This document shows positions 34,950-43,796 of a stretch of 64,000 nt of DNA, piece after piece (the stretch's first letter is position 1; every line of letters starts with the position of its first letter). Below the pieces are notes generated by a model that saw only the letters and a program-made list of their open reading frames with translations, had not been told where the DNA came from and made no database searches. This DNA comes from Brevibacillus porteri (GTDB taxonomy: Bacteria; Bacillota; Bacilli; Brevibacillales; Brevibacillaceae). The stretch spans positions 1 through 64,000 of the forward strand of contig NZ_PXZO01000007.1 in assembly GCF_003013475.1 (NCBI RefSeq), read 5' to 3'. The position numbers were made by a program, and so were the translations under genes.

Positions 34950-35729
34950 TTATCCTCCTTGAATTTCTAGCTTTCTTCTTGCTATGTTCGTCACCAATAA
35001 AGCAACTGCCGTTAAAACGAGCGCCCAACCAGCTTGTACGAGCATGCCATAAGGAGGAGCAAGCTCTAGCAAGGTCATGACTGGATAATAAATCATCGCG
35101 GAAAAGGGCAAATAAGGTGCTACCTCTCCAATCATCCCAGGCATCAAGTCTATTGGAATCATTTGTCCACCTAACCCAAAGATCAATGACAAAAGGATTA
35201 GGTGTACCCAGCGTATTTCTGTCGTCCAGAAGGAGGAAATGCCCGCGAGATAAAAGAGCAACATACCTACGTAAGTTCCTAGCAGTAGCGAGAGGATAAA
35301 CCAGAAGTAAGTGAACGGATCGGAGGGAAAAAAGAAGCCTACCGCTAATCCTAGCAGCAAGCCGATCGGAACACTTCGGTAGCAAGCGTTGTACAAAAGT
35401 CGTCCAAACTCCTGACTGAGCATGTACCAAAGATAATGAACAGGCTTGATCATATCCAGGCTGACAGCCCCGCTTCTTACCGCTATTTGGACGTTCAGAC
35501 CCGGCGACATAAAGGTTGTCATCCAGAGAACACTCTGGCAAATCGCAATGTAATACCCCATCGTTTTGACATCATATGGGCCATATACTTGTTTTCCAGA
35601 AAGGACACCCGTCCAAATGGCAATAAAAACAAGCCCAAAAATCGAGCTTGCGACATTGTTGATGACATGCGATAAACGATACTGAAGATTTCGACGATAG
35701 CTCTTGCGAATAATCCGCCAATAGACCAT
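34950..35729 (-). CDS. ABC-2 family transporter permease
   Basis: A 259-residue membrane protein with six predicted segments, COG4587 type, first gene of the exporter operon. The early segment SSIFGLVFIAIWTGVL and a final helix (LVQAGWALVLTAVALLVTN, residues 231-249) frame a core with FFFPSDPFTYFWFILS. GAGGAGGG precedes the ATG. The operon lies between fapR and a DeoR regulator and is not part of the usual rpmF-fapR neighbourhood. Confidence 0.88.
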   Translation of the reverse strand: MVYWRIIRKSYRRNLQYRLSHVINNVASSIFGLVFIAIWTGVLSGKQVYGPYDVKTMGYYIAICQSVLWMTTFMSPGLNVQIAVRSGAVSLDMIKPVHYLWYMLSQEFGRLLYNACYRSVPIGLLLGLAVGFFFPSDPFTYFWFILSLLLGTYVGMLLFYLAGISSFWTTEIRWVHLILLSLIFGLGGQMIPIDLMPGMIGEVAPYLPFSAMIYYPVMTLLELAPPYGMLVQAGWALVLTAVALLVTNIARRKLEIQGG

Positions 35730-35791
35730 AGAACCCTCCTCTTGGAAAAGTCAGGATTACTAGAATAGCAGGGGCCGTATACAAATGCAAG

Positions 35792-35833
35792 AAAAAAAAG
35801 AAAGAGCCCTTCCCATTTGAAGGACTCTCTTTC
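35792..35833 (-). terminator. intrinsic terminator after the DeoR gene
   Basis: On the minus strand GAAAGAG-CCTTC pairs with GAAGG-CTCTTTC and is followed by T8. It separates the regulator gene from the exporter operon, so the two are transcribed separately. Confidence 0.85.
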
Positions 35834-35915
35834 GATAAATCCATTTGCTGTCACGCTGGTCACCCATTCACGCCAGCCAAATAGAACTTATCCTCTTTTT
35901 TATGGATCAATAGCT

Positions 35916-36677
35916 TCATGTGGAAGCTACAATCACCTCTACATCGTTAGCGTGCAAAGCTTCAACCATTTCCTTTTCAGGCAGCTTATCGGTCACGATA
36001 ATATCGATCTGTTCAAAACCGGCAACACGATACAGCATGCTTTTTCCAAACTTGGTATGGTCAGTGAGGATGATCACTTGATCGGCGCGCTTGATCATTT
36101 CTTTGATCAGAAAGCCGTGATCTTCCTGCGTAGACATGAGCCCTTCCTTTGTAAGACCGCATGCACCAACCAGTACTTTGTCGACATGAAAATCAGCAAG
36201 GTTTTGAATCACGCGAGTACCGAGGACACATTGATCCTCTGCATGTACGTCTCCGCCCAAAAGCTTGACAAGAACGCCTTCTTTTCGGGACATACTGGAG
36301 GCAGTCGCTAATGAATTCGTGATGATGACATGATCGCGAGTCTGCAAGGATTCCACTGTGAGCTGAACGGTTGTGGAAGCATCGAGCAGCAAATAATCTC
36401 CATCTTTGATCAGACGGGCCGCTGCTGCTGCAATACTGCGCTTTCCTGTCAAATCAAGCTGCATTCGTTCCTGATGGGAGTAGTTCTTTTTGTTGAGGCT
36501 GGGCAATACTGCTCCTCCCCTAGTTCGCAGGATTTGACCCTGCTCCTCCAGCTTGACGATGTCACGCCTCGCTGTGTCACGGGAAACCCCAAACTGCTCA
36601 ACTACCTCTTGCACACTGATTCGCTGGTGCTCCTGCAAATACGCAAGAATTGCAGCGAGCCTCTCCTCTTGAAACAC
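35916..36677 (-). CDS. DeoR/GlpR family transcriptional regulator
   Basis: A 253-residue regulator. The N-terminal winged HTH is RISVQEVVEQFGVSRDTARRD (residues 19-39), followed by the family motif GGAVL, and the C-terminal DeoR sensor domain resembles sugar-phosphate isomerases (DGDYLLLDASTTVQLTVES, GACGLTKEGLMS). Such proteins usually repress a sugar or nucleoside operon, but no such operon is adjacent; it may act in trans or on the exporter. GTG start with GGTTGAGG before it. Confidence 0.92.
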   Translation of the reverse strand: MFQEERLAAILAYLQEHQRISVQEVVEQFGVSRDTARRDIVKLEEQGQILRTRGGAVLPSLNKKNYSHQERMQLDLTGKRSIAAAAARLIKDGDYLLLDASTTVQLTVESLQTRDHVIITNSLATASSMSRKEGVLVKLLGGDVHAEDQCVLGTRVIQNLADFHVDKVLVGACGLTKEGLMSTQEDHGFLIKEMIKRADQVIILTDHTKFGKSMLYRVAGFEQIDIIVTDKLPEKEMVEALHANDVEVIVAST

Positions 36678-36776
36678 GAAGCCTCAACCCCATCCTGCCT
36701 TCATTATAAGTGATTTAAGTGATTTACGCAAGCGATAATAAGTGTTTGTAAGTAATCATAAGCAATAGAAAGAAAC

Positions 36777-36809
36777 AAAAAAAGCAAGGCGATTTCTCAC
36801 CTTGCTTTC
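36777..36809 (-). terminator. intrinsic terminator after rpmF
   Basis: AAAGCAAGG and CCTTGCTTT form a nine-base stem with an adjoining T7 run on the minus strand, directly behind rpmF. Confidence 0.85.
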
Positions 36810-36822
36810 TTAGCAGCGAATA

Positions 36823-36993
36823 TTACTTCGCTACTTTCACGCCTTTGTAGTGACCGCAGCTTGGGCAAACACGATGCGCAAGCTTGTATTCGCTGCAATT
36901 ATCGCATTTGATCATGCCTGGAATCTCTAATTTGAAGTGCGTACGACGCATTCTTTTACGGGTTTTGGAAGTTCTCCGTTGAGGTACTGCCAT
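36823..36993 (-). CDS. rpmF: 50S ribosomal protein L32
   Basis: The 56-residue L32 protein starts [17 protein letters not shown] and has a zinc ribbon (CDNC at 30-33 and CPSC at 43-46), so it is the zinc-binding C+ form. The ATG at 36993 has AAGGAGGTG upstream. It follows yceD, the usual partner. Confidence 0.98.
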   Translation of the reverse strand: MAVPQRRTSKTRKRMRRTHFKLEIPGMIKCDNCSEYKLAHRVCPSCGHYKGVKVAK

Positions 36994-37133
36994 CTTCCTT
37001 ACACCTCCTTCAAGTGACAAATGCTAAGAAGCTCTATTGGGTGGACAGTATAGGCAAAATGCTTATGCCATCCTTCAAAAATGAGACGCTGCCACGAATG
37101 GTCGGCGAATCATCTTGAATACAGTAAGAATAC

Positions 37134-37652
37134 TTATTTGCTGTCTTTGAAAAAGTCAGCCAACCCAGCCAATCGCGGGTCAACACGCTCATTCTTGCAG
37201 CTGCATGCCTTTTCATTACGGTTCACACCGCAAGTCGGGCACAGACCTTTGCAATCCTCCTCGCAAAGCGGGAAGGTCGGCATTGCCAGTAAGAAATCCT
37301 CTTGCAGCAGCGAGTCCAGCTCGATTTCATCGCCTTCCAGAGGAAGGATATCGCTGTCCTCGTCATCTTGCAGGATCGGATCATCCGCAAGCGCAAATGT
37401 CTCAGAGAAATCTACTGTTGCCTGATCGACAAAAGGATTCAAACATCTCGCGCAGACAAAATTCACATCTGCCTTCATGCTTCCTTTTACGTAATAGAGA
37501 TTGCCCAGCTGTACGGCTTCACCACTCGCATTCACAGGAGTAATCCCGCGAACCTCATGATGGCGCTTCTTCAGCTCATCTGCATCCAGAGTTACCTGGA
37601 ATGGCAACGGCTCTCCTTTTCGGTGCTCTAACTCTGCTAACTTAATGTTCAT
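37134..37652 (-). CDS. yceD: YceD family protein (DUF177)
   Basis: A 172-residue protein of the YceD/DUF177 family, which in many bacteria is encoded upstream of rpmF and has been linked to 23S rRNA accumulation. The family Cys pairs are present: CARC near residue 70 and CPTCG near 146, followed by a C-terminal CSC. The acidic centre (DDPILQDDEDSDILP) is normal. AGGTG precedes the ATG. A perfect consensus promoter lies just upstream. Confidence 0.92.
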   Translation of the reverse strand: MNIKLAELEHRKGEPLPFQVTLDADELKKRHHEVRGITPVNASGEAVQLGNLYYVKGSMKADVNFVCARCLNPFVDQATVDFSETFALADDPILQDDEDSDILPLEGDEIELDSLLQEDFLLAMPTFPLCEEDCKGLCPTCGVNRNEKACSCKNERVDPRLAGLADFFKDSK

Positions 37653-37681
37653 AGCATTTCACCTCATGCACAACAAAGATG

Positions 37682-37710
37682 ATTATAGACCCTGCCCAAA
37701 GCTTTGTCAA
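37682..37710 (-). promoter_or_regulatory. consensus sigma-A promoter of yceD-rpmF
   Basis: TTGACA (37705-37710) and TATAAT (37682-37687) are both perfect and spaced 17 bases apart on the minus strand, about 35 bases before the yceD ATG. Confidence 0.9.
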
Positions 37711-37736
37711 CCATTTTTGCTTGACAGCTAGTTTGC

Positions 37737-38804
37737 TCAGGTAGATTTCGGTTTTTGTCCATTCAAGTACGTAATCGCTTCTTCTACCGTCTTGACTGGA
37801 ACCACTTTCATTGAAGTTCCAATCCGCTTGGCAGTCGCTAACGCCTCCTCGTAATTGGAGTTCGTATCTGGCGTATCCTGCGGAGCAAAGAAGATCTCTG
37901 CACCCGCTTTGTCCGCTGCGATTACCTTTTGATTAATGCCACCGATCCTGCCTACTTTTCCGTCTAACGAAATCGTGCCTGTTCCTGCAATTTTATAGCC
38001 TTTTGTCAAATCCGTCTCCGTATTTAACTGGTCATAAATCTCCAGTGTCATCATTAATCCCGCAGAAGGACCACCAATCCCTTGAGAGGCAATGGTTACT
38101 TCTTTCGGTATGATGATTTCCTGTTTGTTGTCAGGGCGCACACCAATTCCAACTGACTTGGACTCAGGTAGTGGTTCCAAGGTTAACATCGTTTTGGCCT
38201 CTTGTCCATCTCTTGTGTACGTAATTTCGACTTGATCCCCTGCTTTTTTTGCAGAGAGGGCTGTCAGCAAATCTTTTGCCTCAGACGTGCGAACCCCGTC
38301 AACATACGTAATGACATCACCAATTTGCAATGCTTTATAGGCAGGGAACCCTTCTAGAGTACCCATCACCCACACACCCTGCTTCTCGATTTTCACTTCA
38401 AAACCGGCTAGACGGAACGCGACTGCCTCCGCAATTTTTTGTGAATTGTCCATGATCGCTTGTTCTCTACGGATAAAATCTTCGCTGTTCTCGCCCTTGC
38501 TGACAACCAGCTCCTTGGGCATCAACTCAACATCCTGCGCCATTTTGGCATACCAATACCACGGCAAATTCGCTTCGCCCATTCTGACCGTCGTGAGCAT
38601 GAAGGAACCAGTCTCGTCTTTCTTGCCGCCTGCCACTTGAATCATCGGCCCCAACTCAATCGCTGAACCCGGACGACTCACGTAATAATTCGTCGGTACA
38701 AAAAAAGAAATACCCAACAAGACAAAAACCAAGGCAAGTATCCAGCTAAAGCCCCTGGTTCCTGTAGATCTGCGTCTATTGGCATAAAGCTGTTCCTCAC
38801 TCAT
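37737..38804 (-). CDS. ylbL: Lon-like PDZ serine protease (YlbL/SepM family)
   Basis: A 355-residue membrane-anchored protease. One N-terminal membrane segment (about residues 18-38) is followed by a PDZ domain (GFPAYKALQIGDVITYVDG, near 155) and a Lon-type proteolytic domain with catalytic Ser in GGPSAGLMMTLEIY and Lys in GGINQKVIAADKAG. SepM in streptococci trims a competence pheromone; YlbL in B. subtilis is linked to SOS recovery. The ATG at 38804 has GGGAGG upstream and overlaps the patatin gene. Confidence 0.94.
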   Translation of the reverse strand: MSEEQLYANRRRSTGTRGFSWILALVFVLLGISFFVPTNYYVSRPGSAIELGPMIQVAGGKKDETGSFMLTTVRMGEANLPWYWYAKMAQDVELMPKELVVSKGENSEDFIRREQAIMDNSQKIAEAVAFRLAGFEVKIEKQGVWVMGTLEGFPAYKALQIGDVITYVDGVRTSEAKDLLTALSAKKAGDQVEITYTRDGQEAKTMLTLEPLPESKSVGIGVRPDNKQEIIIPKEVTIASQGIGGPSAGLMMTLEIYDQLNTETDLTKGYKIAGTGTISLDGKVGRIGGINQKVIAADKAGAEIFFAPQDTPDTNSNYEEALATAKRIGTSMKVVPVKTVEEAITYLNGQKPKST

Positions 38805-39595
38805 TCCTGTGCCTCCCAATCTGCAATTAGTTCCTGAATGCGTTGGATATGGTCAGTACCCGCACGTTCACCTAACTCGATAATTTCTTCGACACCCGTG
38901 TACGCGATACTGCTATAGTGTCCAACATCCGGCCTGATTACGATGTCTGCCGCAATGATTCGATGTCGCAGAATTTCCCTTTCCATCACATCAATCGTCT
39001 GGGCAATTACATCAAAAATACTTTTGACCTCCATCCGGGTATCGAATTGGGCGACATCTACCGCAATCACGATATCAGCACCCATTTCACGCAGCACCGT
39101 TACGGGCACACGATCAATAACTCCTCCGTCAACTAAAAGCCGCCCCCCTACCTTTTCAGGTACGAAGATGCCTGGAATGGATATGCTTGCCCTCACTGCT
39201 TGATCAATTGGACCTTCACGAAATACAACTCGTTCTCCTGATTCAATATCCGTCGCCACAATGGCAAGCGGCTTGTTCAGCTCTTCCAAGCGCTTTCCGT
39301 GCGTTAGCAGGCGAATCAATTGCTTGATCTTCTCCCCTGTAACAAAGCCCATGCTGGGTACTGTCAAATCGAGCCAATGCTTGCGTTTTAAATTAAGGGC
39401 AAGCTTTCCCATCATGTGCGGTTCAATTCCGTTGGCATAGACAGCCCCAATCAGACTGCCCATACTGGAGCCAGCCAGCATGTCAATCTGGATGCCATGT
39501 GCTTCTAACGCATTCAACACACCAATATGTGCAAAACCGCGAGCGCCCCCAGAACCTAGGGCTACACCCACGATAGGTTTACGCTTTGTCTGCAT
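38801..39595 (-). CDS. ylbK: patatin-like phospholipase family protein (YlbK)
   Basis: A 264-residue hydrolase. The oxyanion loop is GSGGARGFAHIG (near residue 15), the nucleophile lies in GSSMG (GxSxG, near 43), and the aspartate of the dyad is in LLVDGGVID. The family has lipid acyl hydrolase activity; the substrate is unknown. The ATG at 39595 is chosen because GGGAGGGG precedes it; an ATG at 39700 lies 35 codons upstream without a site. It overlaps ylbL (ATGA). Confidence 0.92.
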   Translation of the reverse strand: MQTKRKPIVGVALGSGGARGFAHIGVLNALEAHGIQIDMLAGSSMGSLIGAVYANGIEPHMMGKLALNLKRKHWLDLTVPSMGFVTGEKIKQLIRLLTHGKRLEELNKPLAIVATDIESGERVVFREGPIDQAVRASISIPGIFVPEKVGGRLLVDGGVIDRVPVTVLREMGADIVIAVDVAQFDTRMEVKSIFDVIAQTIDVMEREILRHRIIAADIVIRPDVGHYSSIAYTGVEEIIELGERAGTDHIQRIQELIADWEAQE

Positions 39596-39742
39596 GGAAA
39601 AACCCCTCCCTGTAACCAGCCTATGTGGTAAATCGCTGTACCTTTCACACTTGGGAGATATTCGTCGACCAAGCTTACGCATAGTTCTCCCGCCAGCCAC
39701 GTAGACATGTACTACTACTTTTCTTCGATTCAGGAGGAATCC

Positions 39743-40975
39743 ATGTCACGCCACTCACCCGTACTTACTTTGTTGCTCGCCCTCTCGACAGTTTTCATTG
39801 TTATTTCGTTGATTGCTTACTCGCAGATTTCTTTTGAAGCTGCCGTACGCGGTCTGAAAATATGGTGGGAGGTAGTTTTCCCCTCTACGCTACCCTTTAT
39901 TGTGCTGTCTGAGGTGTTGATGGGTCTGGGCGTCGTTCATTTCGTCGGTGTGTTACTGGAGCCATTAATGCGCCCACTGTTTAACGTTCCGGGCACTGGC
40001 GGGTTCGTACTGGCTATGGGCTTCTCATCCGGATATCCGGTAGCCGCAAAGCTGACAACTCGCCTGCGTCTGCAAGGTAATGTGACGAAGGCGGAGGGTG
40101 AACGTCTCGTATCTTTTACAACGACGGGAGATCCCTTATTCGTCATGGGAGCAGTGGCAATCGGCTTTTTCCACAGTGAGCAAATGGGTATCATTTTAGC
40201 TCTGACTCATTATTTGTCAGCTGTACTCATGGGCGTGATTTTTCGTTTTCATGCGCCTTTTGCCATTACGTCAGCCCCATTAGAGAAAAATTCACTACCG
40301 CTTCCTTTACGCGCCCTACAAGCAATGCATCGGGCACGTATCCGTGATGGGCGTCCGTTCGGAAAATTAATGGGAGAAGCGGTGCAATCCGCCCTGAATA
40401 CCTTGCTCATGATCGGTGGCTTCATCATTGTTTTTTCGGTCTTAATTCAACTATTCTCCACGATTCATCTGACACAGATCATCAGTACGCTTCTCTCAAT
40501 CATTCTCGGTCCCTTTGGTTTTCCACCAGCCTTTTCCCAAGCAATCGTGGCTGGTTTGTTCGAAGTAACCCTCGGCGCACAGGCTGCGAGCATTGTGCCT
40601 GATGAAGTTTCCTTGGTCTGGAAAGCAGCGATTGCCAGTGCTGTATTGTCCTGGGGCGGTTTGAGTGTTCACGCGCAGGTCGCGAGTATCTTGAGTGAAA
40701 CGGATATTCGCGTCGCCCCTTACTTGATTGCCAGAGCGCTGCACGCTTTGCTAGCTGCAGTTTTGACCTTTGTCTTTTGGGGACCTCTTGCCACAGTCAG
40801 TTCCTGGTTCATGGAGAAAGCCGTCCCTGTATTTGTACATGTGAAATCCGAGATTCCGGCGACGAGCTGGTGGGAGACCCTGCTACTATCAGGGGGAATC
40901 GCCATCGGCGTCGGTGCCATTCTGTTGTGTACCAGCCTGACTCTTTCGCGCATGAACCGCAGCAAGACGCGATAA
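39743..40975 (+). CDS. ylbJ: sporulation integral membrane protein YlbJ
   Basis: A 410-residue polytopic protein (about eight membrane segments) of the nucleoside-recognition/YlbJ family, needed for normal spore formation in B. subtilis (sigma-E regulon). It has the family block FSSGYPVAAKLTTRL (near residue 102) and FEVTLGAQAAS (near 274). The ATG at 39743 is chosen because AGGAGG precedes it by five bases. It faces coaD convergently, with one base between the stops. Confidence 0.93.
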   Translation: MSRHSPVLTLLLALSTVFIVISLIAYSQISFEAAVRGLKIWWEVVFPSTLPFIVLSEVLMGLGVVHFVGVLLEPLMRPLFNVPGTGGFVLAMGFSSGYPVAAKLTTRLRLQGNVTKAEGERLVSFTTTGDPLFVMGAVAIGFFHSEQMGIILALTHYLSAVLMGVIFRFHAPFAITSAPLEKNSLPLPLRALQAMHRARIRDGRPFGKLMGEAVQSALNTLLMIGGFIIVFSVLIQLFSTIHLTQIISTLLSIILGPFGFPPAFSQAIVAGLFEVTLGAQAASIVPDEVSLVWKAAIASAVLSWGGLSVHAQVASILSETDIRVAPYLIARALHALLAAVLTFVFWGPLATVSSWFMEKAVPVFVHVKSEIPATSWWETLLLSGGIAIGVGAILLCTSLTLSRMNRSKTR

Positions 40976-40976
40976 T

Positions 40977-41462
<486 letters not shown>

Positions 41463-41502
41463 TTATCCTCCCTTAGTGCTCTTTTGCACCTTGATTTGAA
41501 AG

Positions 41503-42069
41503 TTAGGCTTGTGGCTCCAAATCGTAATAATACACGGTAACGGCCGTATCCCCATACTTAGCCGCTCGGTCCTTCACACAATGACCAATCGCATCTGGAA
41601 AGGAGTCTGCGATATCATGCTCAGTCACGATCCACGCTCCGTCCGCCAACATTCCCAGCTCCTGCAACATCTCAATTTCTTCGACAATTTTCTGCTGGGC
41701 GTATGGCGGATCTAAAAAGACGAGATCAAATTTTTGATTGCGCGTACTCAGTGTGCGAATGGCGCGGTCCGCATCCATCCGATATAGTTCTGCATAATCG
41801 TCCAGCCTGCAAGTGCTGACGTTTTGTTTTACTACAGCAAATGCTTTTTGATCTCGCTCCACAAAAACAGCCCGATCTGCTCCCCTACTCAATGCCTCGA
41901 TTCCGAGACCACCTGTTCCTGCGTATAGGTCCAATGCCCATCCGCCATCGAAATACGGACCAATCATATTAAAAATCGATTCTTTGACTTTATCGGTTGT
42001 CGGTCTCGTTCCTTTCCCCGGAACTGCTGCCAACCGTCTTCCTCTGTGTTCTCCAGCGATGACTCGCAT
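41503..42069 (-). CDS. rsmD: 16S rRNA (guanine-966-N2)-methyltransferase
   Basis: A 188-residue SAM-dependent methyltransferase (B. subtilis ylbH). The SAM site is LYAGTGGLGIEALSRG (near residue 48) and the catalytic motif is FLDPPYAQQ (DPPY) near 122. The ATG at 42069 gives ten-base spacing to AGGTG; ATG at 42075 is possible. A good extended -10 promoter lies upstream at 42139-42167. Confidence 0.96.
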   Translation of the reverse strand: MRVIAGEHRGRRLAAVPGKGTRPTTDKVKESIFNMIGPYFDGGWALDLYAGTGGLGIEALSRGADRAVFVERDQKAFAVVKQNVSTCRLDDYAELYRMDADRAIRTLSTRNQKFDLVFLDPPYAQQKIVEEIEMLQELGMLADGAWIVTEHDIADSFPDAIGHCVKDRAAKYGDTAVTVYYYDLEPQA

Positions 42070-42138
42070 ACTCATTTCACCTGTCTGCTTTCCTATGTAT
42101 GTTGTATGACGCGATTTTCTAAGACTGAGAATGATATC

Positions 42139-42167
42139 ATACTATCACAACTGCATACACCCGTAAA
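42139..42167 (-). promoter_or_regulatory. promoter of rsmD-coaD
   Basis: TTTACG (42162-42167) and TAGTAT (42139-42144) lie 17 bases apart on the minus strand, with TG one base before the -10. Confidence 0.6.
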
Positions 42168-42168
42168 A

Positions 42169-42288
42169 TTAGCAACTGGAAAAATTTATGTACAAGAAAG
42201 GTATACAACCCCATTCGATTGGAAAAGATGTTGAATAGCGACGCAACGGTGTCGCTGACAACCGCGGAGAAGACTTACGTTTCCCCAT
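42169..42288 (-). CDS. possible 39-aa peptide with two C-terminal cysteines
   Basis: The ATG at 42288 has GGAGG eight bases upstream and opens a 39-codon frame: a basic, Ser/Pro-rich N-terminal half (KRKSSPRLSATPLRR) and a hydrophobic C-terminal half with WGCIPF and NFSSC. A leader-plus-core peptide layout is possible, but no maturation or export enzyme is adjacent. It ends right before the rsmD promoter. It may be chance. Confidence 0.2.
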   Translation of the reverse strand: MGKRKSSPRLSATPLRRYSTSFPIEWGCIPFLYINFSSC

Positions 42289-42407
42289 AAGCTCTTCCTC
42301 CGGTTTCTCCTCTCCCATAATTGAAAGGCTGTTCACTTTGGCGCACGACGTGTCTGATAGGAGCATTTCGTGCCATCGCTCCCTTCATCGGGAGGAGTTG
42401 AACGGCT

Positions 42408-42440
42408 GCCCCTCGTCATTTGGCGATGGGGTATTTTTTT
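42408..42440 (+). terminator. terminator-like hairpin upstream of the 47-aa gene
   Basis: CCCCTCG and CGATGGGG form a stem with one bulge, followed by T7 on the plus strand. No plus-strand gene ends upstream, so it would act as an attenuator for the small gene at 42512 or mark an unrecognised short RNA. The rest of 42290-42407 shows nothing else. Confidence 0.45.
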
Positions 42441-42511
42441 GTGTGCAGCGCATACTACATGTACCTGTAACACCCCCTACATGTAGATTGCCTGAAAGGA
42501 GTGAGTCGTTC

Positions 42512-42655
42512 ATGGCAGAAAAACGACCGTCTGCACAAAAGTTGAAGGCGTCCAAAGCCCAATCCACTGCGGACCGTACTGGCAAAGATGTCGAGCTGGC
42601 GCGAGACATGCAATCGCGTGCAGATCAATCGGACATCGTCAAACATGGGCAGTAG
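42512..42655 (+). CDS. small hydrophilic protein, 47 aa
   Basis: ATG at 42512 follows AAAGGAG by about ten bases. The product is highly polar and helix-rich (MAEKRPSAQKLKASKAQSTA, then ELARDMQSRADQSD), with no hydrophobic core, similar in style to small spore or stress proteins. No family was recognised. It lies 123 bp upstream of the Ku gene in the same direction. Confidence 0.5.
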   Translation: MAEKRPSAQKLKASKAQSTADRTGKDVELARDMQSRADQSDIVKHGQ

Positions 42656-42778
42656 CTATACAAGAAGTCAGCCGTATCAAATCGGCTGGCTTTTTACTTT
42701 TCCACCTTCAATTCCCTCGGCACTTCTTCTATGCCGTTACAGATACTATTCAAAAATAGCTGTGAAGGAGGTATCCGC

Positions 42779-43738
42779 ATGCATACGGTGTGGAAGGGCT
42801 CGATCAGCTTCGGCCTTGTCAATATACCTGTCCGCATGTTTACTGCAACCGAAGAGCGCGATATTCGCTTTCGCCAACTGCATAAAGAGTGTAATACCCC
42901 GATCAAGTACACGAAAATGTGCCCGCACTGCCAGCGCGAGGTCGATACGAGCGAAATCGTCCGTGGCTTCGAATATGAAAAAGGACATTTTGTCATGATT
43001 GACGATGAGGATCTGGAAGCCATTACGCCAGAAACACGCAGAGCCATTGAAATACTCGACTTCGTAGACTTGTCGGAGATCGATCCCGTTTATTTTCATA
43101 AAAGCTATTTCCTTTCCCCACAAGACACTGGTGAAAAAGCATACGCCCTGCTGCGCTCCGCCATGGAACAGACAGGCAAGATCGGCGTTGCACAGGTGAC
43201 GATGCGCAATCGGCAAAGCCTGGCCGTTATCCGACTGTATGAGCATTGCATCATGCTGGAGACGATCTTCTATCCGGATGAAGTACGTCCCGTCAGTCAA
43301 GTGCCTGCCTTGCCAGAAGCCACTGTTCCATTGGCCGAAAACGAACTAAAGATGGCAACTGAGCTCATTAGCAATATGACGATCCCTTTTGATCCGGCAA
43401 AATATACGGATGAATATCGATCTGACCTACAAAAACTGATTGAGAAAAAACTGGAGGGTCAGGAGATCGCTACTGCACCTACCGTTGCAAGAACCAATGT
43501 AATTGATCTCATGCAGGCCCTAAAAGAAAGCTTGGAGTCTACAGCTGGTCAAGCCGCAGTACCCATCAAAATCGAGCCTGAACCGACTCCGTCAAAGCCT
43601 GCGCGAAAACGCACCACTGCTGCCTCCTCGTCCGAAAAAGAGCAAGCATCGAAAAAGGAGACCGCAACCGGTCAAAAAAAGAAAACGACTACTTCTACAA
43701 CCAAAACACTGCGCAAAAAGAAGGCAACCTCTGTTTAA
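42779..43738 (+). CDS. ku: non-homologous end joining protein Ku
   Basis: A 319-residue bacterial Ku that binds DNA double-strand ends as a homodimer and recruits the ligase. It begins MHTVWKGSISFGLVNIPVR and has the Zn-binding-like CNTPIKYTKMCPHCQ (residues 40-54). The last 60 residues are a Lys/Thr/Ala-rich basic tail, longer than in many Ku proteins, typical for DNA-binding extensions. GAAGGAGG precedes the ATG at 42779. Its ligase and polymerase partners lie 4 and 10 kb away. Confidence 0.96.
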   Translation: MHTVWKGSISFGLVNIPVRMFTATEERDIRFRQLHKECNTPIKYTKMCPHCQREVDTSEIVRGFEYEKGHFVMIDDEDLEAITPETRRAIEILDFVDLSEIDPVYFHKSYFLSPQDTGEKAYALLRSAMEQTGKIGVAQVTMRNRQSLAVIRLYEHCIMLETIFYPDEVRPVSQVPALPEATVPLAENELKMATELISNMTIPFDPAKYTDEYRSDLQKLIEKKLEGQEIATAPTVARTNVIDLMQALKESLESTAGQAAVPIKIEPEPTPSKPARKRTTAASSSEKEQASKKETATGQKKKTTTSTTKTLRKKKATSV

Positions 43739-43747
43739 TCTGCACAT

Positions 43748-43778
43748 AAAAAACCTGCCCACTCTGGACAGGTTTTTT
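43748..43778. terminator. bidirectional terminator between ku and the CDF gene
   Basis: AAAAAACCTG-CCA and TGG-CAGGTTTTTT form a stem U-tailed on both strands, placed between two convergent genes. Confidence 0.85.
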
Positions 43779-43796
43779 GTATTCACATATAGACAT

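Noticed and set aside
34921..35541. 206-codon minus-strand frame in the ABC permease region
   Set aside because: It is a different frame of the 34950-35729 permease, which has the ribosome binding site and membrane pattern.
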